Part shown: positions 1 through 5,601 of the stretch, one piece after another
Layout of the letters: each line of letters begins with the position of its first letter
Position numbering within the stretch: the stretch's first letter is position 1
From: Acidobacteriota bacterium
GTDB lineage: Bacteria > Acidobacteriota > Terriglobia > Acidiferrales > UBA7541
Reading direction: 5' to 3'
DNA: 5,601 nt
Assembly (NCBI GenBank): GCA_003131985.1
Contig: PKWH01000101.1
Location: 4,095-9,695 of the forward strand
Notes under the pieces: model-generated
Database searches by the model: none
Told to the model about the DNA's origin: nothing
Seen by the model: only the letters and a program-made list of their open reading frames with translations
Position numbers and translations under genes: made by a program

Positions 1-99
1 ACCTGGGCTTTTTGGTCTCTTAGCGCCGCCTTCATCCTGCTCGGCTTGCTGATCGCCGCAACCGTCCTCGGTTTTTTCTTTCGGAAAAAACAGCCATGA
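1..99 (+). CDS. C-terminal end of an unidentified membrane protein (partial)
   Basis: Frame 1 is open from the window edge to a TGA at 97-99 and gives 32 residues. About 25 of them form one hydrophobic, helix-like stretch rich in Leu, Ile, Ala and Phe (roughly residues 3-27), followed by a short basic tail, RKKQP. This looks like the last transmembrane segment of an inner-membrane protein with its C-terminus in the cytoplasm, by the positive-inside rule. The family cannot be named from so little sequence. Its stop overlaps the start of the downstream dehydrogenase (ATGA at 96-99), the arrangement expected of cotranscribed, translationally coupled genes. That the frame is coding is inferred from the hydrophobic and basic pattern and the overlap. 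Confidence 0.6.
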   Translation, partial: TWAFWSLSAAFILLGLLIAATVLGFFFRKKQP

Positions 100-1103
100 C
101 CCGGACTATTCCCGCCGAAACAAAATTGCTCATCTGCGTCTGGCACCGCTTCTCGCTCTGGAATCCTCCTGCACGCATGGCCGAACGCGTTCGCGAGCGC
201 TGGCCCGAAATGCGCGTCGCGCATCTGCCCACCTACGACGGCCTGCAGACCGAGCTTCCGGATACGAACATCTTCGTCGGCTTCTCGCTGCGTCCCGAAC
301 AATTCGCCTGGGCGCGCAAGCTCCTGTGGCTTCATTCCACTGCCGCGGGCATCGGGCAACTGATGTACCCCGAACTGCGCAGCAGCGGCATCGAAGTCAC
401 CAACGCCAGCGGCGTACACAAAATTCCCATGGCGGAACATATCCTCGGCACGCTCATCGCACTCGCGCACCGTTTCCCGGACTATCTTCGTTATCAGCAG
501 CAATCTCTGTGGGCGCAGCAGGAATTGTGGGACGCCCCTGTCCGCCCGCGCGAGCTTCGCGGCCAAGTCGTTCTGTTCATCGGCTTCGGCGCCATCGGCC
601 GCGAAGTTGCAAAACTCGCCCGCCCGCTGGGAATCCGCGTGTGGACCGTTACTCGTTCGGGCCGTGGCGATGCTGACCTGGCGGAAAAGTTTCTCCCATC
701 CACCAAGTTGCAAGAAGCGCTTCCAGAGGCTGATTTCGTGATACTCGCCGCACCTGAAACTTCCGAAACGCGCGCGATGATGGGCGCGCGCGAGTTCGCG
801 CTGATGAAGCCATCCGCGTATTTCATCAACGTAGCTCGCGGAGCGCTTGTGGACGAGCCCGCCCTGATCGCCGCGCTACAACAAAATAAAATTGCAGGCG
901 CCGCGCTCGACGTAGCCTCGCAAGAACCGCTGCCGCCGGAGAGTCCGTTGTGGAAGCTCGACAACGCCTTCATCACGCCGCACGTCAGCGCTGTGAGCGG
1001 GCATTTGTGGGAACGCCAAACAGATTTGCTGATGGAAAATCTCGAGCGCTGGTTCAGTGGCCGCGAATTATTGAATCGCGTCGATCTCGAGCGAGGTTAT
1101 TAG
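96..1103 (+). CDS. D-isomer-specific 2-hydroxyacid dehydrogenase (GhrA-like)
   Basis: A 335-residue cytoplasmic oxidoreductase of the D-2-hydroxyacid dehydrogenase family, which interconverts 2-keto acids and D-2-hydroxy acids with NAD(P)H. The split catalytic domain comprises about residues 10-110 and 300-335. It flanks a Rossmann domain with the dinucleotide loop GFGAIG at 163-168. The catalytic triad is visible: R248 in NVARG, E277 in the QEP motif, and H296 in TPH. The substrate-loop region ASGVHKIPMAEH (104-115) is also typical. Length is normal for the family. Beta-strand 2 ends in VTRS (185-188) rather than in an acidic residue, as in NADPH-using glyoxylate/hydroxypyruvate reductases such as GhrA, so NADP(H) preference is inferred. 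The ATG lies inside the upstream stop (ATGA), with only a weak purine stretch before it, which suggests translational coupling. The exact substrate (glyoxylate, hydroxypyruvate, 3-phosphoglycerate or other) cannot be read from the sequence. SerA is unlikely because no ACT or other C-terminal regulatory domain is present. Confidence 0.92.
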   Translation: MTRTIPAETKLLICVWHRFSLWNPPARMAERVRERWPEMRVAHLPTYDGLQTELPDTNIFVGFSLRPEQFAWARKLLWLHSTAAGIGQLMYPELRSSGIEVTNASGVHKIPMAEHILGTLIALAHRFPDYLRYQQQSLWAQQELWDAPVRPRELRGQVVLFIGFGAIGREVAKLARPLGIRVWTVTRSGRGDADLAEKFLPSTKLQEALPEADFVILAAPETSETRAMMGAREFALMKPSAYFINVARGALVDEPALIAALQQNKIAGAALDVASQEPLPPESPLWKLDNAFITPHVSAVSGHLWERQTDLLMENLERWFSGRELLNRVDLERGY

Positions 1104-1177
1104 CAGATGGAAATAAGGGCGGCTTTCTACAAACAACAGCCCCGTTACCGAGGGTTGTTCCGCGAGGACGCCAGGAA

Positions 1178-2287
1178 TCAGTCGCCGGCCGCGGGTTTTG
1201 GCGAAGCGTAACCTTGCCGGGCGATGACGATCACTTTCTTCATCTTCCCTTTTTTGTCCGGCTGCATCATCGGATTGCCTTGCTCGTCCACAATCTCCAG
1301 CTTGAGTTTGTGATATTTCCCGTCGGGAGAAGTAGAAGGTGTAAAGCCCAGCGTGTACTGGCTCCTCAGAAATTCGGCAACCGTGTTGAAGATTCCGTTC
1401 ATCTCGCCCTGGAACCGCGGGAACCACGCGTACCCGCCCGTCATCTCTGCGAACGTGGTGAGCTGATTTTTCGCCTGGAGGTAACCGATGCTGTCTCCGC
1501 CTCTGGGGTTTCTCACATCCCTCTCTTCAGCCATGCCGACGCTGAAAATCGGCACGTCGGTTTCCTTTACGCGCCGGAGCGTTTGGTCCAGGGTGTGTTT
1601 GCTGAAAGTATCGAAGCCGCTCGCCAGCAGAAGAATAGATTTCTTTCCTTTTACGTCGCGAAGCTCGTCCAGCGTTTCGAGCAATGCATCGAACAAATTT
1701 GCTTCGTGGAAAGTTGGAAAGTACAGGCTCGCCACGGCCTGTGCTACTTCCTGTTTGTTCCGTGTGAAGTCCACCAAAACGTGTGTATGGAGGTCAAAGG
1801 TTTTCAGTGCGACGTAATCTTTATCTGTTAGGTGGCCGAGGAAATTGTAGCCCCAACTCTTTGCTTCATAGGCATACCACTCGCCCCCCAGTTGGCTGAA
1901 TTCCAGCAAGATGACGATCGTGATCGGAGCCTCGCTGGGAGCAAAGTTGGAAATCTGCTGCGGCTGGTTATTATCGAGAACTCGAAAATTTTCTTTCTTC
2001 AGATTCGTGAGCAAGTCCCCGTCCTGATCCGTCACCACCGCGTCGATATTCACGACGTTCGACTCCACGGCGATGGACACTTGCGGCGCCGGAGTCGGAA
2101 CCTGCCCCGCTTGCGGCGGCTGTTGCTGCCCCGTTGGCGGATTGGGCGGAGCTGGTTGCTGCGTGGGCGCAGGCTTTTGCGGCCCCTCCTGTTGTTTCGC
2201 TCGAGCAGTCAAGGCGCCAGGAGGTATGCCCAAAGCTGCCACGAGCACTCCCAGCAGAACCGCGCGAATCCACATCTTCAAATTCAT
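1178..2287 (-). CDS. Secreted VWFA-domain protein, acidobacterial VWFA-related family
   Basis: A 369-residue exported protein. Residues 1-30 form a signal peptide: a KMWIR basic start, a hydrophobic core LLGVLVAALG, and a likely cut after ARA at 28-30. A Pro/Gln-rich linker follows (about 31-69). Next comes a small beta domain (71-115, VVTDQDGD ... NFRVLDNN ... ISNF), which in this family precedes the VWA fold. The VWA domain runs from about 121 to 315 with recognisable landmarks: ITIVILLEFS, the DFT near 173, NLFDALLETLDEL, KKSILLLASGFD, VPIFSVGM, FAEMTGGYAWFP, and LRSQYTLGFTPS followed by DGKYHKLKLEI. This order matches the VWFA-related Acidobacterial domain family, whose members are secreted and of unknown function. 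The MIDAS motif is degenerate: E129-F-S131-Q-L133 instead of DxSxS. The start at 2287 is preferred over an upstream ATG at 2323 because a strong Shine-Dalgarno lies six bases before it and it begins directly with the signal peptide. The gene converges on the dehydrogenase with a 74-base gap and diverges from the peptidase. Confidence 0.88.
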   Translation of the reverse strand: MNLKMWIRAVLLGVLVAALGIPPGALTARAKQQEGPQKPAPTQQPAPPNPPTGQQQPPQAGQVPTPAPQVSIAVESNVVNIDAVVTDQDGDLLTNLKKENFRVLDNNQPQQISNFAPSEAPITIVILLEFSQLGGEWYAYEAKSWGYNFLGHLTDKDYVALKTFDLHTHVLVDFTRNKQEVAQAVASLYFPTFHEANLFDALLETLDELRDVKGKKSILLLASGFDTFSKHTLDQTLRRVKETDVPIFSVGMAEERDVRNPRGGDSIGYLQAKNQLTTFAEMTGGYAWFPRFQGEMNGIFNTVAEFLRSQYTLGFTPSTSPDGKYHKLKLEIVDEQGNPMMQPDKKGKMKKVIVIARQGYASPKPAAGD

Positions 2288-2293
2288 AAATTT

Positions 2294-2300
2294 CCTCTCC
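2294..2300 (-). promoter_or_regulatory. Shine-Dalgarno of the VWFA gene (decides the start)
   Basis: On the minus strand the sequence GGAGAGG sits six bases before the ATG at 2287-2285. This is a strong match to the anti-Shine-Dalgarno sequence at good spacing. It supports the 369-residue start over the in-frame ATG 36 bases further upstream, which would add a polar 12-residue stretch ahead of the signal peptide. Confidence 0.8.
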
Positions 2301-2327
2301 ACGCTTTGATGCTGGCAGGGCACTTTG

Positions 2328-2348
2328 TGGATGGTCTATTGCCATCCA
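2328..2348. promoter_or_regulatory. Perfect 7-7-7 inverted repeat between divergent genes
   Basis: TGGATGG at 2328-2334 and CCATCCA at 2342-2348 are perfect inverted copies separated by seven bases (TCTATTG). The element lies 41-61 bases upstream of the VWFA start, inside the 165-base divergent intergenic region. It could be an operator for a dimeric regulator of either gene. It could also be a hairpin in the 5' leader of the VWFA mRNA if transcription starts further upstream. It has no T-tract, so it does not look like a terminator. What is seen is the symmetry; a regulatory role is inference. Confidence 0.4.
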
Positions 2349-2373
2349 GAAAACCCCGCGCCCCAAGCGCCCA

Positions 2374-2402
2374 GTTACATCGCGACGCCATGATAGTATA
2401 AA
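2374..2402 (+). promoter_or_regulatory. Candidate sigma70-type promoter for the peptidase-pyk operon
   Basis: GTTACA (2374-2379, four of six matches to TTGACA) and TATAAA (2397-2402, five of six to TATAAT) are separated by exactly 17 bases. Transcription would start near 2409, giving a leader of about 44 bases that contains the GGAG Shine-Dalgarno at 2441-2444, eight bases before the peptidase ATG. The same A/T patch read on the minus strand gives TATACT (2400-2395), so it might also serve the divergent VWFA gene, but the only -35 candidate there has a poor 15-base spacer. Support is pattern matching only. Confidence 0.4.
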
Positions 2403-2452
2403 TCGCTTTTCCGGTTGACCATGTAATTCACAAGTTACTCGGAGACAGAAGA

Positions 2453-3904
2453 ATGGCGGGTCCGAACCTTCGAGTTTTTGTCTTGACACTCTGTACTCTC
2501 TGCTGCGCCTCTTACACCGGCGCACAGGGCTTTACGGCGCAGTCGCCGCAAATAGCGACGCCAAGCGCAGACGTCGTGAAACTTCAAGGCGAAGCTATCG
2601 TCTGGCTCCAGGATTTAATCCGCATAAACACAACGAATCCGCCGGGCAACGAAATCGTAGCTGCAAAATATATTGCCGACATCCTAAAGCGCGAAGGAAT
2701 TCCTTCCGAAATTTTCGAAAGCACGCCGGGCCGGGGTTTTTTGGTCGCCCGTCTTTCCGCCACCGCCGTTCCGGATCCTTCGCGCGCCCTGCTGCTGATG
2801 GCCCATCTCGATGTGGTTGGCGTGGACAAGAGCAAATGGTCTGTCGATCCATTCGCTGCGGTGATGAAAGACGGCTACCTTTACGGCCGCGGCACGATTG
2901 ACGACAAGGGTATGGTGATCGCCAATCTCGCTGTTTTTATCTCGTTGAAACGCTCCAGCGCGCGGCTAAATCGAGACGTTATTTTCCTGGCCGAAGGCGA
3001 TGAAGAAGCCGGCGGCGAGTTCGGGATGAAATTTGCCGTCGAAAAGCATTGGGATAAAATTGCCGCGGGTTTCGCGCTCAACGAAGGCGGCCATACTGTT
3101 TTGAAAGACGGAAAAGTTCAATACGTCGGCGTGCAAGCCACGGAGAAAGTAGCCGTAAACGTGGATGTAATCGCGACGGGAACTTCCGGCCACGCCTCGA
3201 TCCCGCGCAAGGATAATCCGGTGGCGCATCTCGCCACCGCGATTGGCAAGATCGGAGCGTATGAAGCGCCGGTGCAGTTCAATTCCGTCACGCACGGCTA
3301 TTTTGAAGGGATCGCTCCGCTGGAGGACGAAGAAACCGGCAAGTGGCTGCAGGCACTTGAGAGTCCGGATCGCGCCGATCATGCAGCTCGATGGATTTCC
3401 AACAACAATCCTATCTGGAACGCGATGCTGCGCGACACGGCGACTCCCACAATGCTTCAAGCCGGCATACGCCAAAATGTGGTGCCCTCGGAAGCGCGCG
3501 GCGTCCTTAACGTGCGCCTGCTTCCCGGCAACCAGCTCGATCCACTCATCAACAAGCTAAAGCAGCTCGTGAACGATCCGCAGATTCGCTTTGAAACACA
3601 ACCGAATGGCGGGGAAGCCGCGCCGTCCTCATCGCTGGAATCTGATTTGTACTCTACGATCAAGGCCGTGAGCGCCCAGGAATTTGCCGGCGCTCCCGTG
3701 GTTCCTTATATGTCCACAGGCGCCACCGACTCGGCGCGCCTGCGCATGCGCAGCGTGCAAGCTTATGGCCTGGATCCTTTTCCGCTCACGGAAGACGACT
3801 TGATGCGCATGCACGCGGACGACGAACGCATTCCGATCGATTCCTTCCGCAAGGGAATTCAATTCCTCGACGCGGTTGTCAACGCCTTTGCCGTGACCAA
3901 ATAA
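2453..3904 (+). CDS. Exported M20-family zinc metallopeptidase (CPS1/PM20D1-like)
   Basis: A 483-residue dinuclear-zinc amide hydrolase of the M20 (ArgE/DapE/carboxypeptidase S) family. Residues 1-24 look like a signal peptide (LRVFVLTLCTLCCAS core, cleavage near TGA at 22-24), so it probably acts in the periplasm; there is no good lipobox. Metal and catalytic residues are all present: H118 and D120 in AHLD, bridging D150 in GRGTIDDKG, general base E184 and ligand E185 in GDEEAGG, E211 in LNEGG, and H454 near the end in RMHADDE. The dimerisation (lid) domain spans about 225-350 and carries the GTSGHAS motif with H247. The stretch NPIWNAMLRDTATPTM and then IRQNVVPSEA (319-348) resembles carboxypeptidase S and PM20D1-type members, which act on dipeptides or N-acyl amino acids; the substrate here is unknown. 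The ATG at 2453 has GGAG eight bases upstream and opens directly into the signal peptide. Pyruvate kinase follows after a two-base gap. Confidence 0.9.
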   Translation: MAGPNLRVFVLTLCTLCCASYTGAQGFTAQSPQIATPSADVVKLQGEAIVWLQDLIRINTTNPPGNEIVAAKYIADILKREGIPSEIFESTPGRGFLVARLSATAVPDPSRALLLMAHLDVVGVDKSKWSVDPFAAVMKDGYLYGRGTIDDKGMVIANLAVFISLKRSSARLNRDVIFLAEGDEEAGGEFGMKFAVEKHWDKIAAGFALNEGGHTVLKDGKVQYVGVQATEKVAVNVDVIATGTSGHASIPRKDNPVAHLATAIGKIGAYEAPVQFNSVTHGYFEGIAPLEDEETGKWLQALESPDRADHAARWISNNNPIWNAMLRDTATPTMLQAGIRQNVVPSEARGVLNVRLLPGNQLDPLINKLKQLVNDPQIRFETQPNGGEAAPSSSLESDLYSTIKAVSAQEFAGAPVVPYMSTGATDSARLRMRSVQAYGLDPFPLTEDDLMRMHADDERIPIDSFRKGIQFLDAVVNAFAVTK

Positions 3905-3906
3905 TC

Positions 3907-5328
3907 GTGCCCAACCTCCGAAGGGCCAAAATCGTCTGCACTCTGGGGCCTGCAACCTCCTCGCAAAAAATGATTGACGAGCTGGTGCACGCCGGCATGG
4001 ATGTTGCACGGCTGAATTTTTCGCACGGCACGCCGGAAGAAAAAGTGCGGCTGGCGATTTACGTGCGCCGCGCCTCCGCCCGCTATAGCAAACCTGTTGC
4101 GATTCTGGCCGATTTGCAGGGACCAAAAATCCGCACAGGCGCGCTGGAACAGGGCAAGCCTGTGCGCTTGCGCTTCGGCCAGCGTTTCATGATCACCACG
4201 AAAAACCTGATCGGTACCGAGCAGGGAGTCAGCACAACTTTTCACGCATTGCCGGAGTCGGTTCGCAAGGGTGACCGGATTCTCTTGAACGACGGCGAAA
4301 TCTCCCTGCGCGTCGTATCCTCTCGCGGGCAAGAAGTTGTTTGCCAGGTCGAGAACGGTGGGGAACTGGGCGAACACAAGGGCATCAACCTACCCGGCGT
4401 GAAGTTGAAAATTCCTTCGCTCACGCCTAAGGACCGCCGCGATCTGAACTTCGCGCTGCAAATGGGCGCGAACTACATTGCTCAAAGCTTCGTTAGGACC
4501 GCCGCGGACGTTCGAGCCGCGAAGGCCGCCATCGCCCGCGACGGGAAAGACACACCCATAATCGCGAAGCTCGAAAAACCCGAAGCGATGGACAACCTGA
4601 ACGAAATTCTTGCCGTCGCCGACGGCGTGATGGTGGCGCGCGGCGATCTGGGCGTGGAAATGAGTCCGGAAAAAGTGCCGGTAGCGCAGAAGCGAATCAT
4701 CTCCAGCGCGCGCGATGCGCTCGTTCCCGTGATCACCGCCACGCAAATGCTCGATTCGATGCAGAAAAATCCCCGGCCCACTCGCGCGGAAGCTTCCGAT
4801 GTAGCCAATGCAATTTTCGATGGCAGCGATGCGCTGATGCTTTCCGGCGAGACGGCCGCGGGAAGCTATCCACTGGAATCCGTGGCGATGATGGACCGCA
4901 TTATTCGCGAGGCGGAAGCCAGCATGACCATCCAGCCGCGTCCCGCGCGCTCGGGCGATTTGCTGATCAGCGAAGCCATCGCCGAAGCCATCTGCCACGC
5001 CGCGGAAGAATTGCATATGAAAGTCATCGCCGTCTTCACCGAATCGGGATCGTCCGCGCGGCTCGTTTCAAAATACCGTCCGCGGGCGCCGATCGTTGCG
5101 TTTTCGCCGGTACAGGAAGCGCGCCGCCGCTTGAGCCTGCTCTGGGGAGTACTGCCCCGCACCATCGCGCGCGTCCACGACATCGACCAGCTCGCGAAAG
5201 CTGCCGAAGCGCGGCTGACGGAAGAGAAGTTGGTAAAGAAAGGCGACATCGTCGGCGTAATCGCCGGCACACCACTCGGCACCACCGGTTCGACAAACTT
5301 GATGCGCCTAATCCGTATCGGTGGGTAG
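3907..5328 (+). CDS. pyk: Pyruvate kinase
   Basis: A cytoplasmic glycolytic enzyme that transfers phosphate from phosphoenolpyruvate to ADP, giving pyruvate and ATP. At 473 residues it is full length and of the standard three-domain type: the A barrel (about 1-70 and 170-340), the B lid (71-168) and the C effector domain (351-473). There is no extra C-terminal phosphohistidine domain. Key residues are intact: R35, N37 and S39 in ARLNFSHG; catalytic K221 with metal ligand E223 in IIAKLEKPE; D247 in VARGDLGVE; T279 in ATQMLDSM; and SGETAAG at 313-319. The C domain has a phosphate-binding-type loop TESGSS (378-383), so a sugar-phosphate effector is possible. DLQGPKIRTG (69-78) carries Leu and Lys where potassium-dependent enzymes have Thr and Glu. 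The start is a GTG two bases after the peptidase TAA; it fits the family N-terminus (LRRAKIVCTLGPATS). No clear Shine-Dalgarno precedes it, so translation probably depends on the upstream gene. Confidence 0.97.
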   Translation: MPNLRRAKIVCTLGPATSSQKMIDELVHAGMDVARLNFSHGTPEEKVRLAIYVRRASARYSKPVAILADLQGPKIRTGALEQGKPVRLRFGQRFMITTKNLIGTEQGVSTTFHALPESVRKGDRILLNDGEISLRVVSSRGQEVVCQVENGGELGEHKGINLPGVKLKIPSLTPKDRRDLNFALQMGANYIAQSFVRTAADVRAAKAAIARDGKDTPIIAKLEKPEAMDNLNEILAVADGVMVARGDLGVEMSPEKVPVAQKRIISSARDALVPVITATQMLDSMQKNPRPTRAEASDVANAIFDGSDALMLSGETAAGSYPLESVAMMDRIIREAEASMTIQPRPARSGDLLISEAIAEAICHAAEELHMKVIAVFTESGSSARLVSKYRPRAPIVAFSPVQEARRRLSLLWGVLPRTIARVHDIDQLAKAAEARLTEEKLVKKGDIVGVIAGTPLGTTGSTNLMRLIRIGG

Positions 5329-5360
5329 GGTGGCCCAACGGGCGCGGATTTGATTTAGAA

Positions 5361-5406
5361 GAGCAGATCCTTCGTCGCGTTGCTCCTCAGGATGATGATC
5401 TTCGTC
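5361..5406. repeat. Small palindromic, repeat-like intergenic element
   Basis: In the 84 bases between the convergent pyk and rhomboid genes, ATCCT (5367-5371) and AGGAT (5389-5393) form an inverted pair, as do GAGCA (5361-5365) and TGCTC (5381-5385); the two hairpins overlap and exclude each other. GATCCTTCGTC (5366-5376) recurs almost exactly as GATCTTCGTC (5397-5406). From memory, the pattern GATCCTTCG...CTCAGGATGA resembles short dispersed intergenic elements common in Acidobacteriota, Chloroflexota and some other genomes. Only one copy lies in this window, so calling it a repeat is inference. It may also serve as an end-of-transcript structure for either gene. Confidence 0.4.
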
Positions 5407-5412
5407 CGATCG

Positions 5413-5601
5413 TCAGTTCACCCAGTTATCGGGGTTTGATGGCGGCTTCTCGTTGTGGTCGCGGACGTACACTTCGAACTTCTTGCGCAGCCGCCGGCGT
5501 TTCCAATCCGTAAAAAAATTCCTGTAATTGTAAAGGTAGGAACCGCGGCGCAGATAAATGTAGCCCACCAGCATCCCGCCCAGATGGCAAACGTGGCTCA
5601 C
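5413..5601 (-). CDS. Rhomboid-family intramembrane serine protease, C-terminal end (partial)
   Basis: The reverse strand is open from the window edge to a TGA at 5415-5413 and gives 62 residues. The GTG at the very edge (5601) is an internal codon, not a start. The segment begins SHVCHLGGMLVGYIYLRRG, which matches the last catalytic helix of rhomboid proteases: the His of the Ser-His dyad followed by a GxxxG packing motif (His at residue 6 of the visible part). The helix is followed by a cytoplasmic tail with a strongly basic patch (DWKRRRLRKKF) and an Asn/Pro-rich end (NPDNWVN). The Ser-containing GxSG motif and the other helices lie outside the window, so activity cannot be judged. The gene is convergent with pyk and shows no functional link to it. 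Confidence 0.75.
   Translation of the reverse strand: MSHVCHLGGMLVGYIYLRRGSYLYNYRNFFTDWKRRRLRKKFEVYVRDHNEKPPSNPDNWVN

Noticed and set aside
1132..1159. Possible terminator hairpin between the convergent dehydrogenase and VWFA genes (AACAAC at 1132-1137 with GTTGTT at 1154-1159)
   Set aside because: The outer stem is six mostly A-T pairs, the inside has bulges and mismatches, and no T-tract follows on either strand. It is too weak to call, although some termination signal is expected in this 74-base gap.
950..1831. Long plus-strand open frame (293 codons), continued by another at 1832-2401
   Set aside because: Both lie antisense to the VWFA gene, which has a clear signal peptide, family motifs and a strong ribosome site. 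Their translations are Arg-, His- and Phe-rich with no recognisable domain, and they overlap the conserved end of the dehydrogenase.
2395..2421. Minus-strand promoter for the VWFA gene (TATACT at 2400-2395 with TGGTCA at 2421-2416)
   Set aside because: The -10 match is good, but the only acceptable -35 lies 15 bases away, shorter than normal, and the resulting leader would be about 100 bases. It overlaps the better-spaced plus-strand promoter candidate.
2453..2524. Lipoprotein signal for the M20 peptidase, because of the Cys residues at positions 14, 17 and 18
   Set aside because: None of the Cys residues is preceded by a proper lipobox (Leu, then small residues, then Cys). A normal signal peptide with a cut near residue 24 fits better.
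4390..5016. 208-codon minus-strand open frame inside pyk
   Set aside because: It is the antisense shadow of a highly conserved pyruvate kinase barrel. The product is His-, Arg- and Gly-rich without a known fold or a convincing start.
5333..5343. GCCC-AAC-GGGC hairpin just after the pyk stop, followed by a mildly T-rich stretch
   Set aside because: A four-pair stem with a broken T-tract is expected by chance in GC-rich DNA; it is not enough for an intrinsic terminator call.
1..5601. Defence system, CRISPR, mobile element, or biosynthetic cluster
   Set aside because: No direct-repeat arrays, transposase or integrase motifs, RNA genes or clustered modifying enzymes are visible. All complete genes belong to common families in a normal chromosomal arrangement.

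Overview
The window most likely comes from the chromosome of a soil-type Acidobacteriota. The best clue is the minus-strand gene for a secreted von Willebrand factor A protein, whose domain order and motifs match the 'VWFA-related Acidobacterial domain' family that is strongly expanded in that phylum. The other genes are ordinary bacterial families, and base composition is moderately GC-rich and even across the window. The phylum call is an inference from protein families; no rRNA or other marker gene is present.

Layout. (1) 1-99 (+): the last 32 residues of a membrane protein. (2) 96-1103 (+): a D-2-hydroxyacid dehydrogenase whose ATG overlaps the preceding stop (ATGA), so the two are probably translationally coupled. 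(3) 1178-2287 (-): the secreted VWFA-domain protein, convergent with the dehydrogenase. (4) 2288-2452: a divergent intergenic region with a candidate sigma70 promoter for the rightward genes, a strong Shine-Dalgarno for the leftward gene and a perfect 7-7-7 inverted repeat. (5) 2453-3904 (+): an exported M20-family zinc peptidase. (6) 3907-5328 (+): pyruvate kinase, starting with GTG two bases after the peptidase stop. (7) 5329-5412: a convergent intergenic region with a small repeat-like palindromic element. (8) 5413-5601 (-): the C-terminal end of a rhomboid-family intramembrane protease, running off the window.

How they fit together. The peptidase and pyruvate kinase form a probable two-gene operon joining an exported amide hydrolase to the last step of glycolysis. 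The dehydrogenase belongs to a separate unit with an upstream membrane protein. No common pathway for all the genes is evident. There is no mobile element, CRISPR array, RNA gene or defence cassette. I see no convincing new multi-gene system; the points worth a second look are the degenerate metal site of the VWFA protein, the residue signatures in pyruvate kinase and the dehydrogenase, the operator-like palindrome, and the repeat element near the right end.
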